Translations under genes and position numbers: made by a program
From: an uncultured Lachnospiraceae bacterium
GTDB taxonomy: Bacteria; Bacillota; Clostridia; Lachnospirales; Lachnospiraceae
Reading direction: 5' to 3'
Assembly (NCBI GenBank): GCA_902781505.1
Contig: CACZJL010000002.1
Location: 151,138-215,137 of the forward strand
Length of the DNA stretch: 64,000 nt
Shown: positions 52,134-60,459 of the stretch, piece by piece
Layout of the letters: every line of letters starts with the position of its first letter
How positions within the stretch are numbered: position 1 is the first letter of the stretch
The notes under the pieces: generated by a model
Seen by the model: the letters and a program-made list of their open reading frames with translations, nothing else
The model's database searches: none
Told to the model about the DNA's origin: nothing

Positions 52134-53225
52134 ATGGACTTAAAGTTAAGAGAAGACGCTATGTTCGACGCAGTTTCATTAGGTGAAGTTATGCTTCGTC
52201 TTGATCCAGGTGAAGGAAGAATCCGCACAGCTAGATCATTCAGAGCATGGGAAGGCGGCGGCGAATACAACGTTATTCGTGGTCTTCACAAGTGCTTCGG
52301 CATGAACACAGCAGTTATCACAGCATTCGCTGATAACGAAGTTGGTAAGCTTATGAAGGATTTCATCGAGCAGGGTGGTGTTAATACATCCCTCATCAAC
52401 TTCAAGAAGACAGACGGTATCGGCCGTATCTGCAGAAATGGCATCAACTTCACAGAGCGTGGATATGGTATCCGTGGTGCTGTAGGTTGTTCTGACCGTT
52501 TCAACACAGCTATTTCCCAGGCTACACCAGAAGAACTCAACTTCGAGCACATCTTTGGTGATCTTGGTGTTAAGTGGCTCCACACAGGCGGTATCTATGC
52601 AGCTCTTTCTGAGCAGTCTTGTGAAACAGTTATCGCTGCTATCAAGACAGCTAAGAAGTATGGCACAATCGTATCTTACGACCTTAACTACCGTCCTTCT
52701 ATGTGGTCTGCAATCGGCGGACTTGAAAAGTGCCAGGAAGTTAACAAGGAAATCGCTAAGTATGTTGACGTTATGATCGGTAACGAAGAAGATTTCACAG
52801 CTTGTCTCGGTCTCGAAATCGAAGGTCAGGATGCCGGTCTTAAGAAGCTCAACATTGATGGCTACAAGAAGATGATCGACCATGCAGCCGAGATCTATCC
52901 AAACTTCAAGGCTATCGCTACAACACTTAGAACAGTTAAGACTGCTACAGTTAATGACTGGAAGGCAATCTGCTGGGCTGATGGTAAAATCTACCAGTCT
53001 AAGGAATACAATGGTCTTGAGATCATGGACCGTGTAGGTGGCGGTGATTCCTTCGCTTCAGGTCTTGTTTACGGACTTATGACAACTGGTGATCCAGAAA
53101 AGGCTGTTAACTACGGTGCAGCTCACGGCGCTCTTGCTATGACAACACCTGGTGATACTTCTATGGCTTCTGTTGATGAAGTAGAAGGCCTTATGGGTGG
53201 CGCCGGTGCTCGTGTAAAGAGATAA
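52134..53225 (+). CDS. PfkB-family sugar kinase, likely 2-keto-3-deoxygluconate kinase
   Basis: A 363-residue PfkB kinase and a distant paralogue of the enzyme at 6132-7130. It has AVSLGEVMLRLDPGEG, WEGGGEYNVIRGL in the substrate lobe, DLNYRPSMW, and the catalytic GGGDSFASG with its Asp near the C terminus. The start is ATG at 52134, 5 nt after GGAGG. Codon choice is strongly biased, as in the pckA gene, which suggests high expression. In pectin-using Lachnospiraceae such kinases act on KDG; two kinases with different control in one window is notable. The exact sugar is not shown by the sequence. Confidence 0.78.
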   Translation: MDLKLREDAMFDAVSLGEVMLRLDPGEGRIRTARSFRAWEGGGEYNVIRGLHKCFGMNTAVITAFADNEVGKLMKDFIEQGGVNTSLINFKKTDGIGRICRNGINFTERGYGIRGAVGCSDRFNTAISQATPEELNFEHIFGDLGVKWLHTGGIYAALSEQSCETVIAAIKTAKKYGTIVSYDLNYRPSMWSAIGGLEKCQEVNKEIAKYVDVMIGNEEDFTACLGLEIEGQDAGLKKLNIDGYKKMIDHAAEIYPNFKAIATTLRTVKTATVNDWKAICWADGKIYQSKEYNGLEIMDRVGGGDSFASGLVYGLMTTGDPEKAVNYGAAHGALAMTTPGDTSMASVDEVEGLMGGAGARVKR

Positions 53226-53254
53226 TCAGTACTTGCTTTAAGCTTGAACTTATG

Positions 53255-53294
53255 AAAGGTTTCTGCTCTCGAAAGAGAGTGGAAACCTTTTTTT
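53255..53294 (+). terminator. Terminator after the second sugar kinase
   Basis: AAAGGTTTCTGCTCTC pairs with GAGAGTGGAAACCTTT, loop GAAA, then TTTT. Confidence 0.93.
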
Positions 53295-53310
53295 ACTTTA
53301 TCATGTTGAA

Positions 53311-53339
53311 TTGAATTTTTTGCGGCATTCTTGTATATT
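53311..53339 (+). promoter_or_regulatory. Promoter of the cytidylate-kinase-like gene
   Basis: -35 TTGAAT (53311-53316) and -10 TATATT (53334-53339), spacer 17 bp. Confidence 0.75.
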
Positions 53340-53347
53340 AGTAATAG

Positions 53348-53361
53348 ATTAAACGTTTACG
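53348..53361. promoter_or_regulatory. LacI-type operator ATTAAACGTTTACG at the start point
   Basis: Contains the palindromic core TAAACGTTTA and overlaps the likely transcription start of the gene at 53381. LacI/CcpA-type regulators bind such sites. Confidence 0.5.
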
Positions 53362-53380
53362 TGAAACAGGAGGAAGACTC

Positions 53381-53989
53381 ATGGTTATTACTATTTCAAG
53401 AGATTATGCCGCATTTGGTCGTACCGTGGCAGCAGGACTTTCAAAGCAGCTTGGCATTCCGTTTTATGACATGGATTTCATTAAGAAGACAGCGGAGGAA
53501 AGCGGTTATTCAGAAGAAGATATCGTGAATCAGGGTGAGGATATGAGCCGTGGAAGCAGATTCTTAAATTCCTTCCTGAACAATTCAGTGACATATTCAA
53601 GCTCATTTGATGGCATCTTTGCCGCACAGAGCAAGGTAATCTTAGAGCTCAGCCAGAGCCCATGCATTATCGTCGGCAGATGTTCCGATTATGTTTTAAG
53701 AGAAGCCGGAATTGAGTCGTTCAACGTATTCCTTTATGCAGATATGGAGACTAGAATTGAGCGCACAAAAGAATTAGGCCATGCTGATGAGGCAGATATT
53801 AAGAAATATATTGAAAAACGTGACGACAGACGTCATACTTACTATAAACAGTATACAAAGTCAGAGATGGGTGATTACAAAAATTACGACATCAGTCTGA
53901 ATACCGGTACGATTGGCGTAGATACCTGCGTTGATGTACTTGCACAGATTATTAAGGGCAAGTATCCGGATGTAAACTGGGAAGAATAA
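53381..53989 (+). CDS. Cytidylate-kinase-like family protein
   Basis: A 202-residue protein of the cytidylate kinase-like group found in many Clostridia. It starts VITISRDYAAFGRTVA, where the usual kinase P-loop is replaced by a GSxG-type segment, and has a middle PCIIVGRCSDYVL and a later RIERTKELG with basic residues. The true substrate is not established and it is unlikely to be the housekeeping Cmk. The start at 53381 follows AGGAGG. An operator-like site sits on its promoter. A terminator at 54003-54039 follows. Confidence 0.8.
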   Translation: MVITISRDYAAFGRTVAAGLSKQLGIPFYDMDFIKKTAEESGYSEEDIVNQGEDMSRGSRFLNSFLNNSVTYSSSFDGIFAAQSKVILELSQSPCIIVGRCSDYVLREAGIESFNVFLYADMETRIERTKELGHADEADIKKYIEKRDDRRHTYYKQYTKSEMGDYKNYDISLNTGTIGVDTCVDVLAQIIKGKYPDVNWEE

Positions 53990-54002
53990 TTTTTGTGCAG
54001 AT

Positions 54003-54039
54003 AAGCCAACGGGGGCAGCAGTGTTTCCGTTGGCTTTTT
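54003..54039 (+). terminator. Terminator after the cytidylate-kinase-like gene
   Basis: AAGCCAACGG pairs with CCGTTGGCTT, loop of 14 nt, then TTT. Confidence 0.9.
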
Positions 54040-54111
54040 GTTTTGGCAAATGTTTCGCTGAAACGAAAATTTACCAGGAGACGTGCACAAAACAAGGGAA
54101 GGAGAGATGAT

Positions 54112-54588
54112 ATGTTCAGATCAATGAGAAGATTCAAACAGCAGATTTCAGATGAGGAAGTAAAGGAACTGTTGAAAAAGCTGCCGCGAGGAGTACTGTC
54201 AGTTCTTGGGGATGAGGATTATGCGTATGGAGTTCCCATTGATTTCTATTACCAGGAAGAAGAGAATGCGCTCTATTTTCATGTGGCCAAAGAGGGCCAT
54301 AAACTTGATGCTATAAGAAAGCATGATAAGGTCTGTTTTACTACCTGGGATGAAGGCTTTAAAAAGGACGGTGAATGGGCACTCAATATTAAGAGTGTCA
54401 TTGCATTTGGCAAGATCAGCATCGTAGAAGATGAGGAAGTGAAGATTGACCGGTTAAGGAAGCTGGGAAGAAAATATTATCCAACCCCGGAAGGCGTTGA
54501 AATTGAAATTGAGAAATTCGCAGCGAAGGCACTGGTTCTTAAATTATCAATGGAGCATGTTACAGGGAAACTCGTTAACGAGTCGTAA
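54112..54588 (+). CDS. Pyridoxamine 5'-phosphate oxidase-like flavoprotein (Nim-like)
   Basis: A 158-residue protein with the split-barrel FMN-binding fold of PNPOx and NimA-type proteins. Conserved parts are LPRGVLSVLGDEDYAYGVP, the strand ENALYFHVAKEGHKLDAI and KVCFTTW. The start is ATG at 54112 after AAGGAGAG; the frame is open further upstream but overlaps the terminator. The group includes nitroimidazole reductases and many uncharacterised redox proteins. It has no visible operon partner. Confidence 0.82.
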   Translation: MFRSMRRFKQQISDEEVKELLKKLPRGVLSVLGDEDYAYGVPIDFYYQEEENALYFHVAKEGHKLDAIRKHDKVCFTTWDEGFKKDGEWALNIKSVIAFGKISIVEDEEVKIDRLRKLGRKYYPTPEGVEIEIEKFAAKALVLKLSMEHVTGKLVNES

Positions 54589-54682
54589 AGCTGTATACGT
54601 CGATACGTCACCATGACGCGAAAGTTTGAAAAAAAATTCACAAAAAACATATTTTTTTGTGGAGAGTTTGTGTGGAATCATG

Positions 54683-54688
54683 TATAAT
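54683..54688 (+). promoter_or_regulatory. -10 box of pckA
   Basis: Perfect TATAAT; I find no good -35 at the right distance. Transcription would start near 54695. Confidence 0.55.
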
Positions 54689-54697
54689 GATATAGGA

Positions 54698-54721
54698 TTG
54701 CATGATAGCACTTACATGCAA
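54698..54721. promoter_or_regulatory. Nested operator at the pckA start
   Basis: TTGCATG (54698-54704) and CATGCAA (54715-54721) form a perfect 7-bp inverted repeat. Inside it lies TGATAGCACTTACA (54703-54716), which differs by one base from the kdgK operator pattern. Both lie at about +3 to +27. Confidence 0.58.
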
Positions 54722-54753
54722 AATTAAATTATATGAGAAAGAGGTTGAATGGA

Positions 54754-56361
54754 ATGGCTAATATTGATTTAACACAGTACGGCATTACCGGAACAACTGA
54801 GATCATCTACAATCCTTCATATGAAAAAATCTATGAAGAAGAGACAAAGGCTGATCTCGAAGGATTTGAGGTAGGTCACAAGACTGAGCTCGGAGCTGTC
54901 GATGTATTTACAGGTATCTACACAGGACGTTCTCCTAAGGATAAGTTCATCGTTATGGATGAAAATTCTAAGGATACTGTTTGGTGGACAACTGACGAAT
55001 ATAAGAACGACAACCATCCAGCTACAGAAGAAGCTTGGGCAGCTGTAAAGGAAATCGCTAAGAAGGAGCTTTCTAACAAGAAGCTTTACGTAGTTGATGG
55101 TTTCTGCGGAGCTAACGCTGATACACGTATGGCAGTTCGTTTCATCATGGAAGTAGCTTGGCAGGCACATTTCGTAAGAAATATGTTCATCAGACCAACA
55201 GCTGAAGAAGAAGCTAACTTCAAGCCAGATTTCGTTGTTTACAACGCTTCTAAGGCAAAGGTAGAGAACTACAAGGAACTCGGCCTTAACTCTGAAACAG
55301 CAGTTCTTTTCAACATCACAAGCCATGAGCAGGTTATCATCAACACATGGTACGGCGGCGAAATGAAGAAGGGTATGTTCTCTATGATGAACTACTACCT
55401 CCCACTTAAGGGCATCGCTTCCATGCACTGCTCTGCTAATACAGACCTTAACGGTGAGCACACAGCAATCTTCTTCGGACTTTCCGGAACAGGTAAGACA
55501 ACACTTTCTACAGATCCTAACAGACTCCTTATCGGTGATGATGAGCACGGCTGGGATGACAATGGTGTATTCAACCTTGAAGGTGGTTGCTACGCAAAGG
55601 TTATCGACCTTGACAGCGAAGCTGAGCCGGATATCTATGGCGCTATCAAGAGAAACGCTCTTCTTGAGAACGTAACTGTTGATGATGCTACAGGTAAGCT
55701 CGACTTCAGCGATAAGAGTGTCACTGAGAATACTCGTGTATCTTATCCAATTGATCACATCGAGAAAATCGTAAAGCCAATCTCTCACGGACCACATGCA
55801 GATAACGTTATCTTCCTTTCCGCAGATGCTTTCGGTGTACTTCCTCCAGTATCCATCCTCACTCCAGAGCAGACAAAGTACTACTTCCTGTCTGGTTTCA
55901 CAGCTAAGTTAGCTGGTACAGAGCGTGGAATTACAAAGCCAACACCAACATTCTCCGCTTGCTTCGGTCAGGCATTCCTCGAGCTGCATCCTACAAAGTA
56001 TGCAGAGGAACTTGTTAAGAAGATGGAGAAGTCCGGCGCTAAGGCTTACCTTGTAAACACAGGTTGGAACGGCACAGGCAAGAGAATCTCTATTAAGGAT
56101 ACACGTGGTATCATCACAGCTATCCAGAATGGTGATGTTGCTAAGGCTCCTACAAAGAAGATTCCTTTCTTCGATTTCGAAGTACCAACAGAACTTCCGG
56201 GTGTAGATTCAGCTATTCTTGACCCACGTGACACATATGCAGATGCTGCAGAGTGGAATACAAAGGCTGAGGATCTTGCTAACAGATTCATCAATAACTT
56301 CAAGAAGTATGAAGGTAATGAAGCTGGTAAGGCACTCGTTGCTGCCGGCCCAAAGGTTTAA
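54754..56361 (+). CDS. pckA: Phosphoenolpyruvate carboxykinase (ATP)
   Basis: Interconverts oxaloacetate and phosphoenolpyruvate with ATP/ADP; in anaerobes it often runs towards oxaloacetate and succinate-type products, or supplies gluconeogenesis during growth on acids. The 535-residue protein has TGRSPKDKF, the kinase-1a loop [11 protein letters not shown], the metal-binding [12 protein letters not shown], and GTERGIT. The start is ATG at 54754, after AGAGG at 9 nt; ATG 54733 would add seven residues. The operator-like repeat at 54698-54721 suggests catabolite-type control. Strong codon bias points to high expression. Confidence 0.96.
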   Translation: MANIDLTQYGITGTTEIIYNPSYEKIYEEETKADLEGFEVGHKTELGAVDVFTGIYTGRSPKDKFIVMDENSKDTVWWTTDEYKNDNHPATEEAWAAVKEIAKKELSNKKLYVVDGFCGANADTRMAVRFIMEVAWQAHFVRNMFIRPTAEEEANFKPDFVVYNASKAKVENYKELGLNSETAVLFNITSHEQVIINTWYGGEMKKGMFSMMNYYLPLKGIASMHCSANTDLNGEHTAIFFGLSGTGKTTLSTDPNRLLIGDDEHGWDDNGVFNLEGGCYAKVIDLDSEAEPDIYGAIKRNALLENVTVDDATGKLDFSDKSVTENTRVSYPIDHIEKIVKPISHGPHADNVIFLSADAFGVLPPVSILTPEQTKYYFLSGFTAKLAGTERGITKPTPTFSACFGQAFLELHPTKYAEELVKKMEKSGAKAYLVNTGWNGTGKRISIKDTRGIITAIQNGDVAKAPTKKIPFFDFEVPTELPGVDSAILDPRDTYADAAEWNTKAEDLANRFINNFKKYEGNEAGKALVAAGPKV

Positions 56362-56385
56362 TTCTTTGAAAATCAGTTAAATTAG

Positions 56386-56425
56386 AAGCCCCGTCGTTGC
56401 TTTTTGGCAGCGGCGGGGCTTTTTA
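56386..56425 (+). terminator. Terminator after pckA
   Basis: AAGCCCCGTCG pairs with CGGCGGGGCTT, followed by TTTT. Confidence 0.93.
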
Positions 56426-56536
56426 TCTGGCGAATTGTTGATAAGTGAAGGCATATTCACAGTGAATGTGAAATCCTGCATATTTTAGTTGTCAAGGATT
56501 CCATTTGCGCATATAGAAAAGTTGTATCGGATTTGT

Positions 56537-56542
56537 TATAAT
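56537..56542 (+). promoter_or_regulatory. -10 box of the polyamine operon
   Basis: Perfect TATAAT, 31 nt before the first gene; the -35 region (TAGAAA) is weak, which suggests an activator or an alternative sigma factor. Confidence 0.5.
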
Positions 56543-56573
56543 GTTCAAAAGTCTGAATTTGGGGGATACCAAT

Positions 56574-56900
56574 ATGGATGAAAAGAGAATAGAGGCGCTC
56601 TGGGATTGTGTGTTCTGTGGAAATAAGGGAATCCTCGGAAGATACGATACGTGCCCGAATTGTGGCAAAGGACGCGGAGTTGAGACCGTGTTTTATTTGC
56701 CGGAGGACGTGCAGAGTGCGGTGCTTAGTCGTGAGGAGGCGGCTAAGACGACGAATCGTGCGGATTGGCTATGTGCCTATTGTGGGACATACAATCGCGC
56801 GGACCGGGAGCATTGCATCAAATGCGGTGCGTTACGGTCAGATGCTGAAACGGATTATGGAAGTGTTAATAGCCAGACGGATTTTGGCAATTTTAAATAA
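56574..56900 (+). CDS. Small double zinc-finger protein (RanBP2-like)
   Basis: A 108-residue soluble protein with two zinc fingers. The first is WDCVFCGNKGI ... CPNCG (about 9-32). The second is WLCAYCGTYNRADREHCIKCG (about 64-84), which fits the RanBP2 pattern WxCxxC-N-CxxC. Such fingers bind RNA or protein. ATG 56574 is chosen, after GGGGGA; an ATG at 56541 overlaps the -10 box. It heads a five-gene operon with a SAM decarboxylase 12 bp downstream, and may be its regulatory or scaffold part. The role is unknown. Confidence 0.8.
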   Translation: MDEKRIEALWDCVFCGNKGILGRYDTCPNCGKGRGVETVFYLPEDVQSAVLSREEAAKTTNRADWLCAYCGTYNRADREHCIKCGALRSDAETDYGSVNSQTDFGNFK

Positions 56901-56912
56901 GGGAGTGATACT

Positions 56913-57254
56913 ATGGCCAGACAGCTGGTTGCGGATATTTACGGGTGTGACACGTTGATTGACGATCCGGAAGCTGTAAAAAAAGCTGCAAGGGAGGCAG
57001 TGGCCTTTGTCGGGGCGGAAATTGTGGAGGAATGCGTCCACGAATTCGAACCGATTGGAGTGACATATTTTGCAGTGATTACGACCTCTCATTTTTCTGT
57101 GCACACATGGCCGGAATATGGGTATGCCGCAGTGGATATCTTTTCCTGTTCTGATTCTGTTGTGTATGGAATCAGCGACAAGCTGAAGACTTTGTTTAAA
57201 GCGAAGGAAATCAAGGTGCGCGTTGTGGATAGAAATATCGGCGACAGACCATGA
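56913..57254 (+). CDS. speD: S-adenosylmethionine decarboxylase proenzyme (SpeD/SpeH type)
   Basis: A 113-residue pyruvoyl enzyme precursor that makes decarboxylated SAM, the aminopropyl donor for spermidine. The motif TTSHFSVHTWPEYGYAAVD is clear: self-cleavage before S59 gives the pyruvoyl group, with His and Cys (DIFSC) residues for processing. The residue before Ser59 is Thr, where family members usually have Glu. Some SpeD relatives have been reported to act as arginine or ornithine decarboxylases, so the substrate should be tested. It precedes the DUF4178 gene and belongs with the aminopropyltransferase at 58893. Confidence 0.88.
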   Translation: MARQLVADIYGCDTLIDDPEAVKKAAREAVAFVGAEIVEECVHEFEPIGVTYFAVITTSHFSVHTWPEYGYAAVDIFSCSDSVVYGISDKLKTLFKAKEIKVRVVDRNIGDRP

Positions 57255-57311
57255 ATGTGAAAAGTAGAAATCATAAGTAAGTGAGAATAACGCAAGTAAA
57301 GGGATGTAAAA

Positions 57312-58412
57312 ATGCAGGAATTTAAAGTAGGTACATTACTTGATGTGGATGGACTTACCTGTCGTGTTATCGGAATGATTGAGTATGCCAACACAAGGGA
57401 TGCTGGTAAGCGTTGGACGGAGTATCGTTTAAAGACCAATCAGGGTGAGAAATGGCTGAGTATTGATGACGAATACAAGGAATATAGTCTTTCGTGGCCG
57501 GCTAACGACATCAGGGGCAACATCGGGCCGGAATGGCATCAGGTAGACACCGGATTTGAGGTCGTTAAGCGGTGTTCCGGCGATGTCGACGTGGAAAATG
57601 GCGACGGAGCTGAGTTTAAGGAATATGAGGATGCAACAGAGGAGCGCACGCTTTCTGTTGAAATCTGGGATGACGGAACGGAATTTTCCTATGGATACTA
57701 TTTGAAGCCGCATCAGATCAGGGTAATCGGATATAGAAAGCCACCAATTCGAAAAGGCAGTAATATGTCTTATGTCTGGGTTGGCATCTGGTGTCTGATT
57801 GTCTTTGGACCGATGCTTTGGAGCGTGGTTTCAGGAATCATTAGCTCGAATAAGAAAATGGCGAGTTATATTAAGAAAAATAGTTCGCTTTACGTTTATC
57901 AGACCTCGATTACGGGAAAAGAAAAGCAGAAGGCGGATGTGTATGAATATAAGGATGCTTCGAATACCGGTCGGAAGACGGATGATGTCGCCAAGGATCT
58001 GATTAGAGCGGTTGATGGCAATACGGAGAAGGTCACTCAAAAAGATGACATGGCAAATAATGAGATTGGTATTGTAACGAAGAGCGAATATGCGCTTGTG
58101 TATCATCCGGAAGATGATCCGACGAGGGTCTATGTGCAGGTCAGTGACCGTAAGTACAATTATAGTTCCGACAACGAACCATATCATTCTTCAATCACAA
58201 CGACTTTGTGGTATCGAAGTCATTATTATTCAACAGCGTACACAAAGGATGCAAGAAGCTTCTCCAAGACTCCATCTGCATATTCTTCCTATAATGGAAC
58301 GGTGCTTCACAATGTAGGTAATGGATATTTCGATACATATGCCGGTTCGATTAAGCAGGCGAGTGTGAGGAGCAGATCTTCATCCGGTGGCGGATTGAGT
58401 AGCGGAAAATAA
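57312..58412 (+). CDS. DUF4178 domain membrane protein
   Basis: A 366-residue protein with an N-terminal DUF4178 domain (about 1-150; a small beta-rich domain with GTLLDVDGLTCRVIGMIEY and WLSIDDEYKEYSLSW), one membrane helix (about 154-176, WVGIWCLIVFGPMLWSV), a long extracytoplasmic or cytoplasmic region, and a Ser/Gly-rich tail (RSSSGGGLSSGK). The function is not known. DUF4178 genes recur beside DUF350 and spermidine synthase-like genes in several bacterial groups, which fits this place in the operon. The start at 57312 follows AAAGGGATG. Confidence 0.8.
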   Translation: MQEFKVGTLLDVDGLTCRVIGMIEYANTRDAGKRWTEYRLKTNQGEKWLSIDDEYKEYSLSWPANDIRGNIGPEWHQVDTGFEVVKRCSGDVDVENGDGAEFKEYEDATEERTLSVEIWDDGTEFSYGYYLKPHQIRVIGYRKPPIRKGSNMSYVWVGIWCLIVFGPMLWSVVSGIISSNKKMASYIKKNSSLYVYQTSITGKEKQKADVYEYKDASNTGRKTDDVAKDLIRAVDGNTEKVTQKDDMANNEIGIVTKSEYALVYHPEDDPTRVYVQVSDRKYNYSSDNEPYHSSITTTLWYRSHYYSTAYTKDARSFSKTPSAYSSYNGTVLHNVGNGYFDTYAGSIKQASVRSRSSSGGGLSSGK

Positions 58413-58430
58413 TGCAGGAGGGAAAATTTT

Positions 58431-58853
58431 ATGTTAGCAGAAATTGCAACGATGATGGTGTATTTAGTGGTTGGCCTTTTTGTAATGCAGTTAGGATATT
58501 TCCTGATTGATCTTTGCATTCCAATCAGCTTTCCGGAAGAAATTAAGAGCGGAAATAAGGCAGTTGGCTGGTTATCAGCAGGAATTTACTGTGGACTCGG
58601 TTATATTGTGCGTGCAGCAATTATTACTATTGCTCCAAGACAGATTAATGACCTGTTAACAGAAGTGCTTGATACAGCAGCGTACGCCGCAATTGGCGTC
58701 TTAGCTTTCATGGCAGGATACTTCATTATTGATTTACTCTATAGACAGTTCAATTTCAATGAGGAATTGAAGGCTAGAAATGAAGCAGCCGGAATCATGA
58801 TTTTCGGAATCTTCATGGGGCTTGCTTTTGTAGTAAGTGGAATCATTCAGTAA
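58431..58853 (+). CDS. DUF350 (YjfL-like) membrane protein
   Basis: A 140-residue membrane protein with two repeats of a two-helix unit, four helices in all (VYLVVGLFVMQLGYFLIDL and LAFMAGYFIIDLLYRQFN are the matching units). This is the DUF350/YjfL fold. In E. coli and other bacteria YjfL-like genes lie in operons with polyamine- or glutathionylspermidine-related and envelope-stress genes. It starts at 58431 after AGGAGGG, 18 bp after the DUF4178 gene. Its biochemical role is unknown. Confidence 0.85.
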   Translation: MLAEIATMMVYLVVGLFVMQLGYFLIDLCIPISFPEEIKSGNKAVGWLSAGIYCGLGYIVRAAIITIAPRQINDLLTEVLDTAAYAAIGVLAFMAGYFIIDLLYRQFNFNEELKARNEAAGIMIFGIFMGLAFVVSGIIQ

Positions 58854-58892
58854 AATTTTTGTTGAATTTATTAGCGGGTCAAGGATGTATTT

Positions 58893-60425
58893 ATGAGTAA
58901 ACGGTACAGATTATTAATGCTTACAACGCTGATTATTTCAGGTTGTTCCATGTGTTATGAACTGATTATCAGCGCAGTCAGCTCTTATCTTTTAGGAAAC
59001 AGTACACTGCAATATTCGATTACAATCGGTTTGTATATGGCATCATTAGGACTGGGATCTTATATTTCAAAGTACTTTAACAAAAAACTTTTCAACATAT
59101 TTGTTCTGATTGAGCTTGGAATCGGTATTGTGGGCGGATTAAGCTCGCTTGTCCTGTTTCTGGCCAATGTCTATGTTTCTAATTATGCTGTTGTCATGTA
59201 CCTTGAAATTATCATCATTGGAACATTTGCCGGGGCAGAAATTCCGGTTATGACACGCATTATCGAAGAAGATGAAAAGAACCTGAAGGTGACCCTTTCT
59301 TCTATTTTCAGCTTTGACTATATCGGTGGCCTCATTGGATCTGTGGCATTTCCACTGATTCTCCTTCCGAAGCTTGGCTACTTTGCAACCAGCTTTCTGT
59401 GCGGATTTTTAAATATTCTCTGTTCCCTGCTGATTATGTTTAAATATGGAGAACGTGTGCACCATATCAAAAAATTCAGAGTCGCTGCGGGAGTTCTTGC
59501 GGTATTTATGGTGCTCGGGATGGTATTTTCCGATAATATTTCAAAAGGAATTGAGGGCGGATTGTACCGCGACACGGTGATTTTAACGGAGCAGACGAAG
59601 TACCAGAAGGTTGTGATGACGAAGCACAGAGATGACGTGAGACTCTATATTGACGGGAACTGTCAGTTCTCGACAGCTGATGAATACAGATATCATGAGG
59701 CGCTTGTTCATGTGCCGATGGCTGAGGAGCGTGTGATTGCAGGAAAGGACGCGGAGAACGTTCTGATTCTCGGCGGTGGAGATGGGCTTGCAGCTCGCGA
59801 AGTTTTAAAATATGATGATGTTAAGAAGATTGATCTTGTGGATCTGGATTCGGAGATGACAAGAATCTGTTCCGAGAATCCGCAGGTAACGAGTATTAAT
59901 AAAAACAGCCTGAAGTCGGAGAAGCTGACCATTCACAATGAGGATGGGTATGAGTATCTCGAGAACTGCAAGGAGCAGTACGATCTGATAATTATTGATT
60001 TGCCGGATCCGAATTCTGAGGTTTTAAACAAGCTGTATTCCAATGTGTTCTATCGCATGGTGAGCAATTGCCTCGCGGAGCGAGGCGTCTTTGTCTGCCA
60101 GTCTACATCGCCATATTACGCAAAGAATGCGTTCTGGTGCATCAATAAGACGATTAAGAGCGAAGGATTTCATGCCCTGGCCTATCACAATCAGGTTCCG
60201 GCCTTTGGCGACTGGGGCTACAACATGGGATCAAATCAGGAACTGACTGAAAATTTAAGTTTCGAAGGAATTGAGACGAAGTATCTGACCTCGGAAAATG
60301 TAAAGACGCTCTTTGCATTTGGCAAGGACGAGGTGCCGGCTGACTTAAGCAAAATAGAGATTAACCGTCTGACGAAACCAGTGTTGATGCAGTACTACAA
60401 CGATGCGGTTGATAAGTGGAATTAG
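58893..60425 (+). CDS. Membrane-fused polyamine aminopropyltransferase (spermidine synthase-like)
   Basis: A 510-residue protein. The first 215 residues hold about six or seven membrane helices; residues 230-500 are an aminopropyltransferase domain with a Rossmann fold. The nucleotide-binding GGGDGLAARE starts at G294, followed by DLVDLD and the catalytic-loop region IIIDLPDPNS. It should transfer an aminopropyl group from decarboxylated SAM, which the speD gene in the same operon supplies, to a polyamine or another amine acceptor at the membrane. The true acceptor is not known. The gene follows DUF350 by 39 bp. Confidence 0.85.
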   Translation: MSKRYRLLMLTTLIISGCSMCYELIISAVSSYLLGNSTLQYSITIGLYMASLGLGSYISKYFNKKLFNIFVLIELGIGIVGGLSSLVLFLANVYVSNYAVVMYLEIIIIGTFAGAEIPVMTRIIEEDEKNLKVTLSSIFSFDYIGGLIGSVAFPLILLPKLGYFATSFLCGFLNILCSLLIMFKYGERVHHIKKFRVAAGVLAVFMVLGMVFSDNISKGIEGGLYRDTVILTEQTKYQKVVMTKHRDDVRLYIDGNCQFSTADEYRYHEALVHVPMAEERVIAGKDAENVLILGGGDGLAAREVLKYDDVKKIDLVDLDSEMTRICSENPQVTSINKNSLKSEKLTIHNEDGYEYLENCKEQYDLIIIDLPDPNSEVLNKLYSNVFYRMVSNCLAERGVFVCQSTSPYYAKNAFWCINKTIKSEGFHALAYHNQVPAFGDWGYNMGSNQELTENLSFEGIETKYLTSENVKTLFAFGKDEVPADLSKIEINRLTKPVLMQYYNDAVDKWN

Positions 60426-60459
60426 ATACGTAAAGAAAGTAATTTAGTGTAAAGAAACC

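Noticed and set aside
52236..52883. 215-residue minus-strand reading frame
   Set aside because: It is antisense to the second sugar kinase gene and shows no protein family character.
54817..55797. 326-residue minus-strand reading frame
   Set aside because: It lies wholly inside pckA, has no ribosome binding site and arises from the strong codon bias of that gene.
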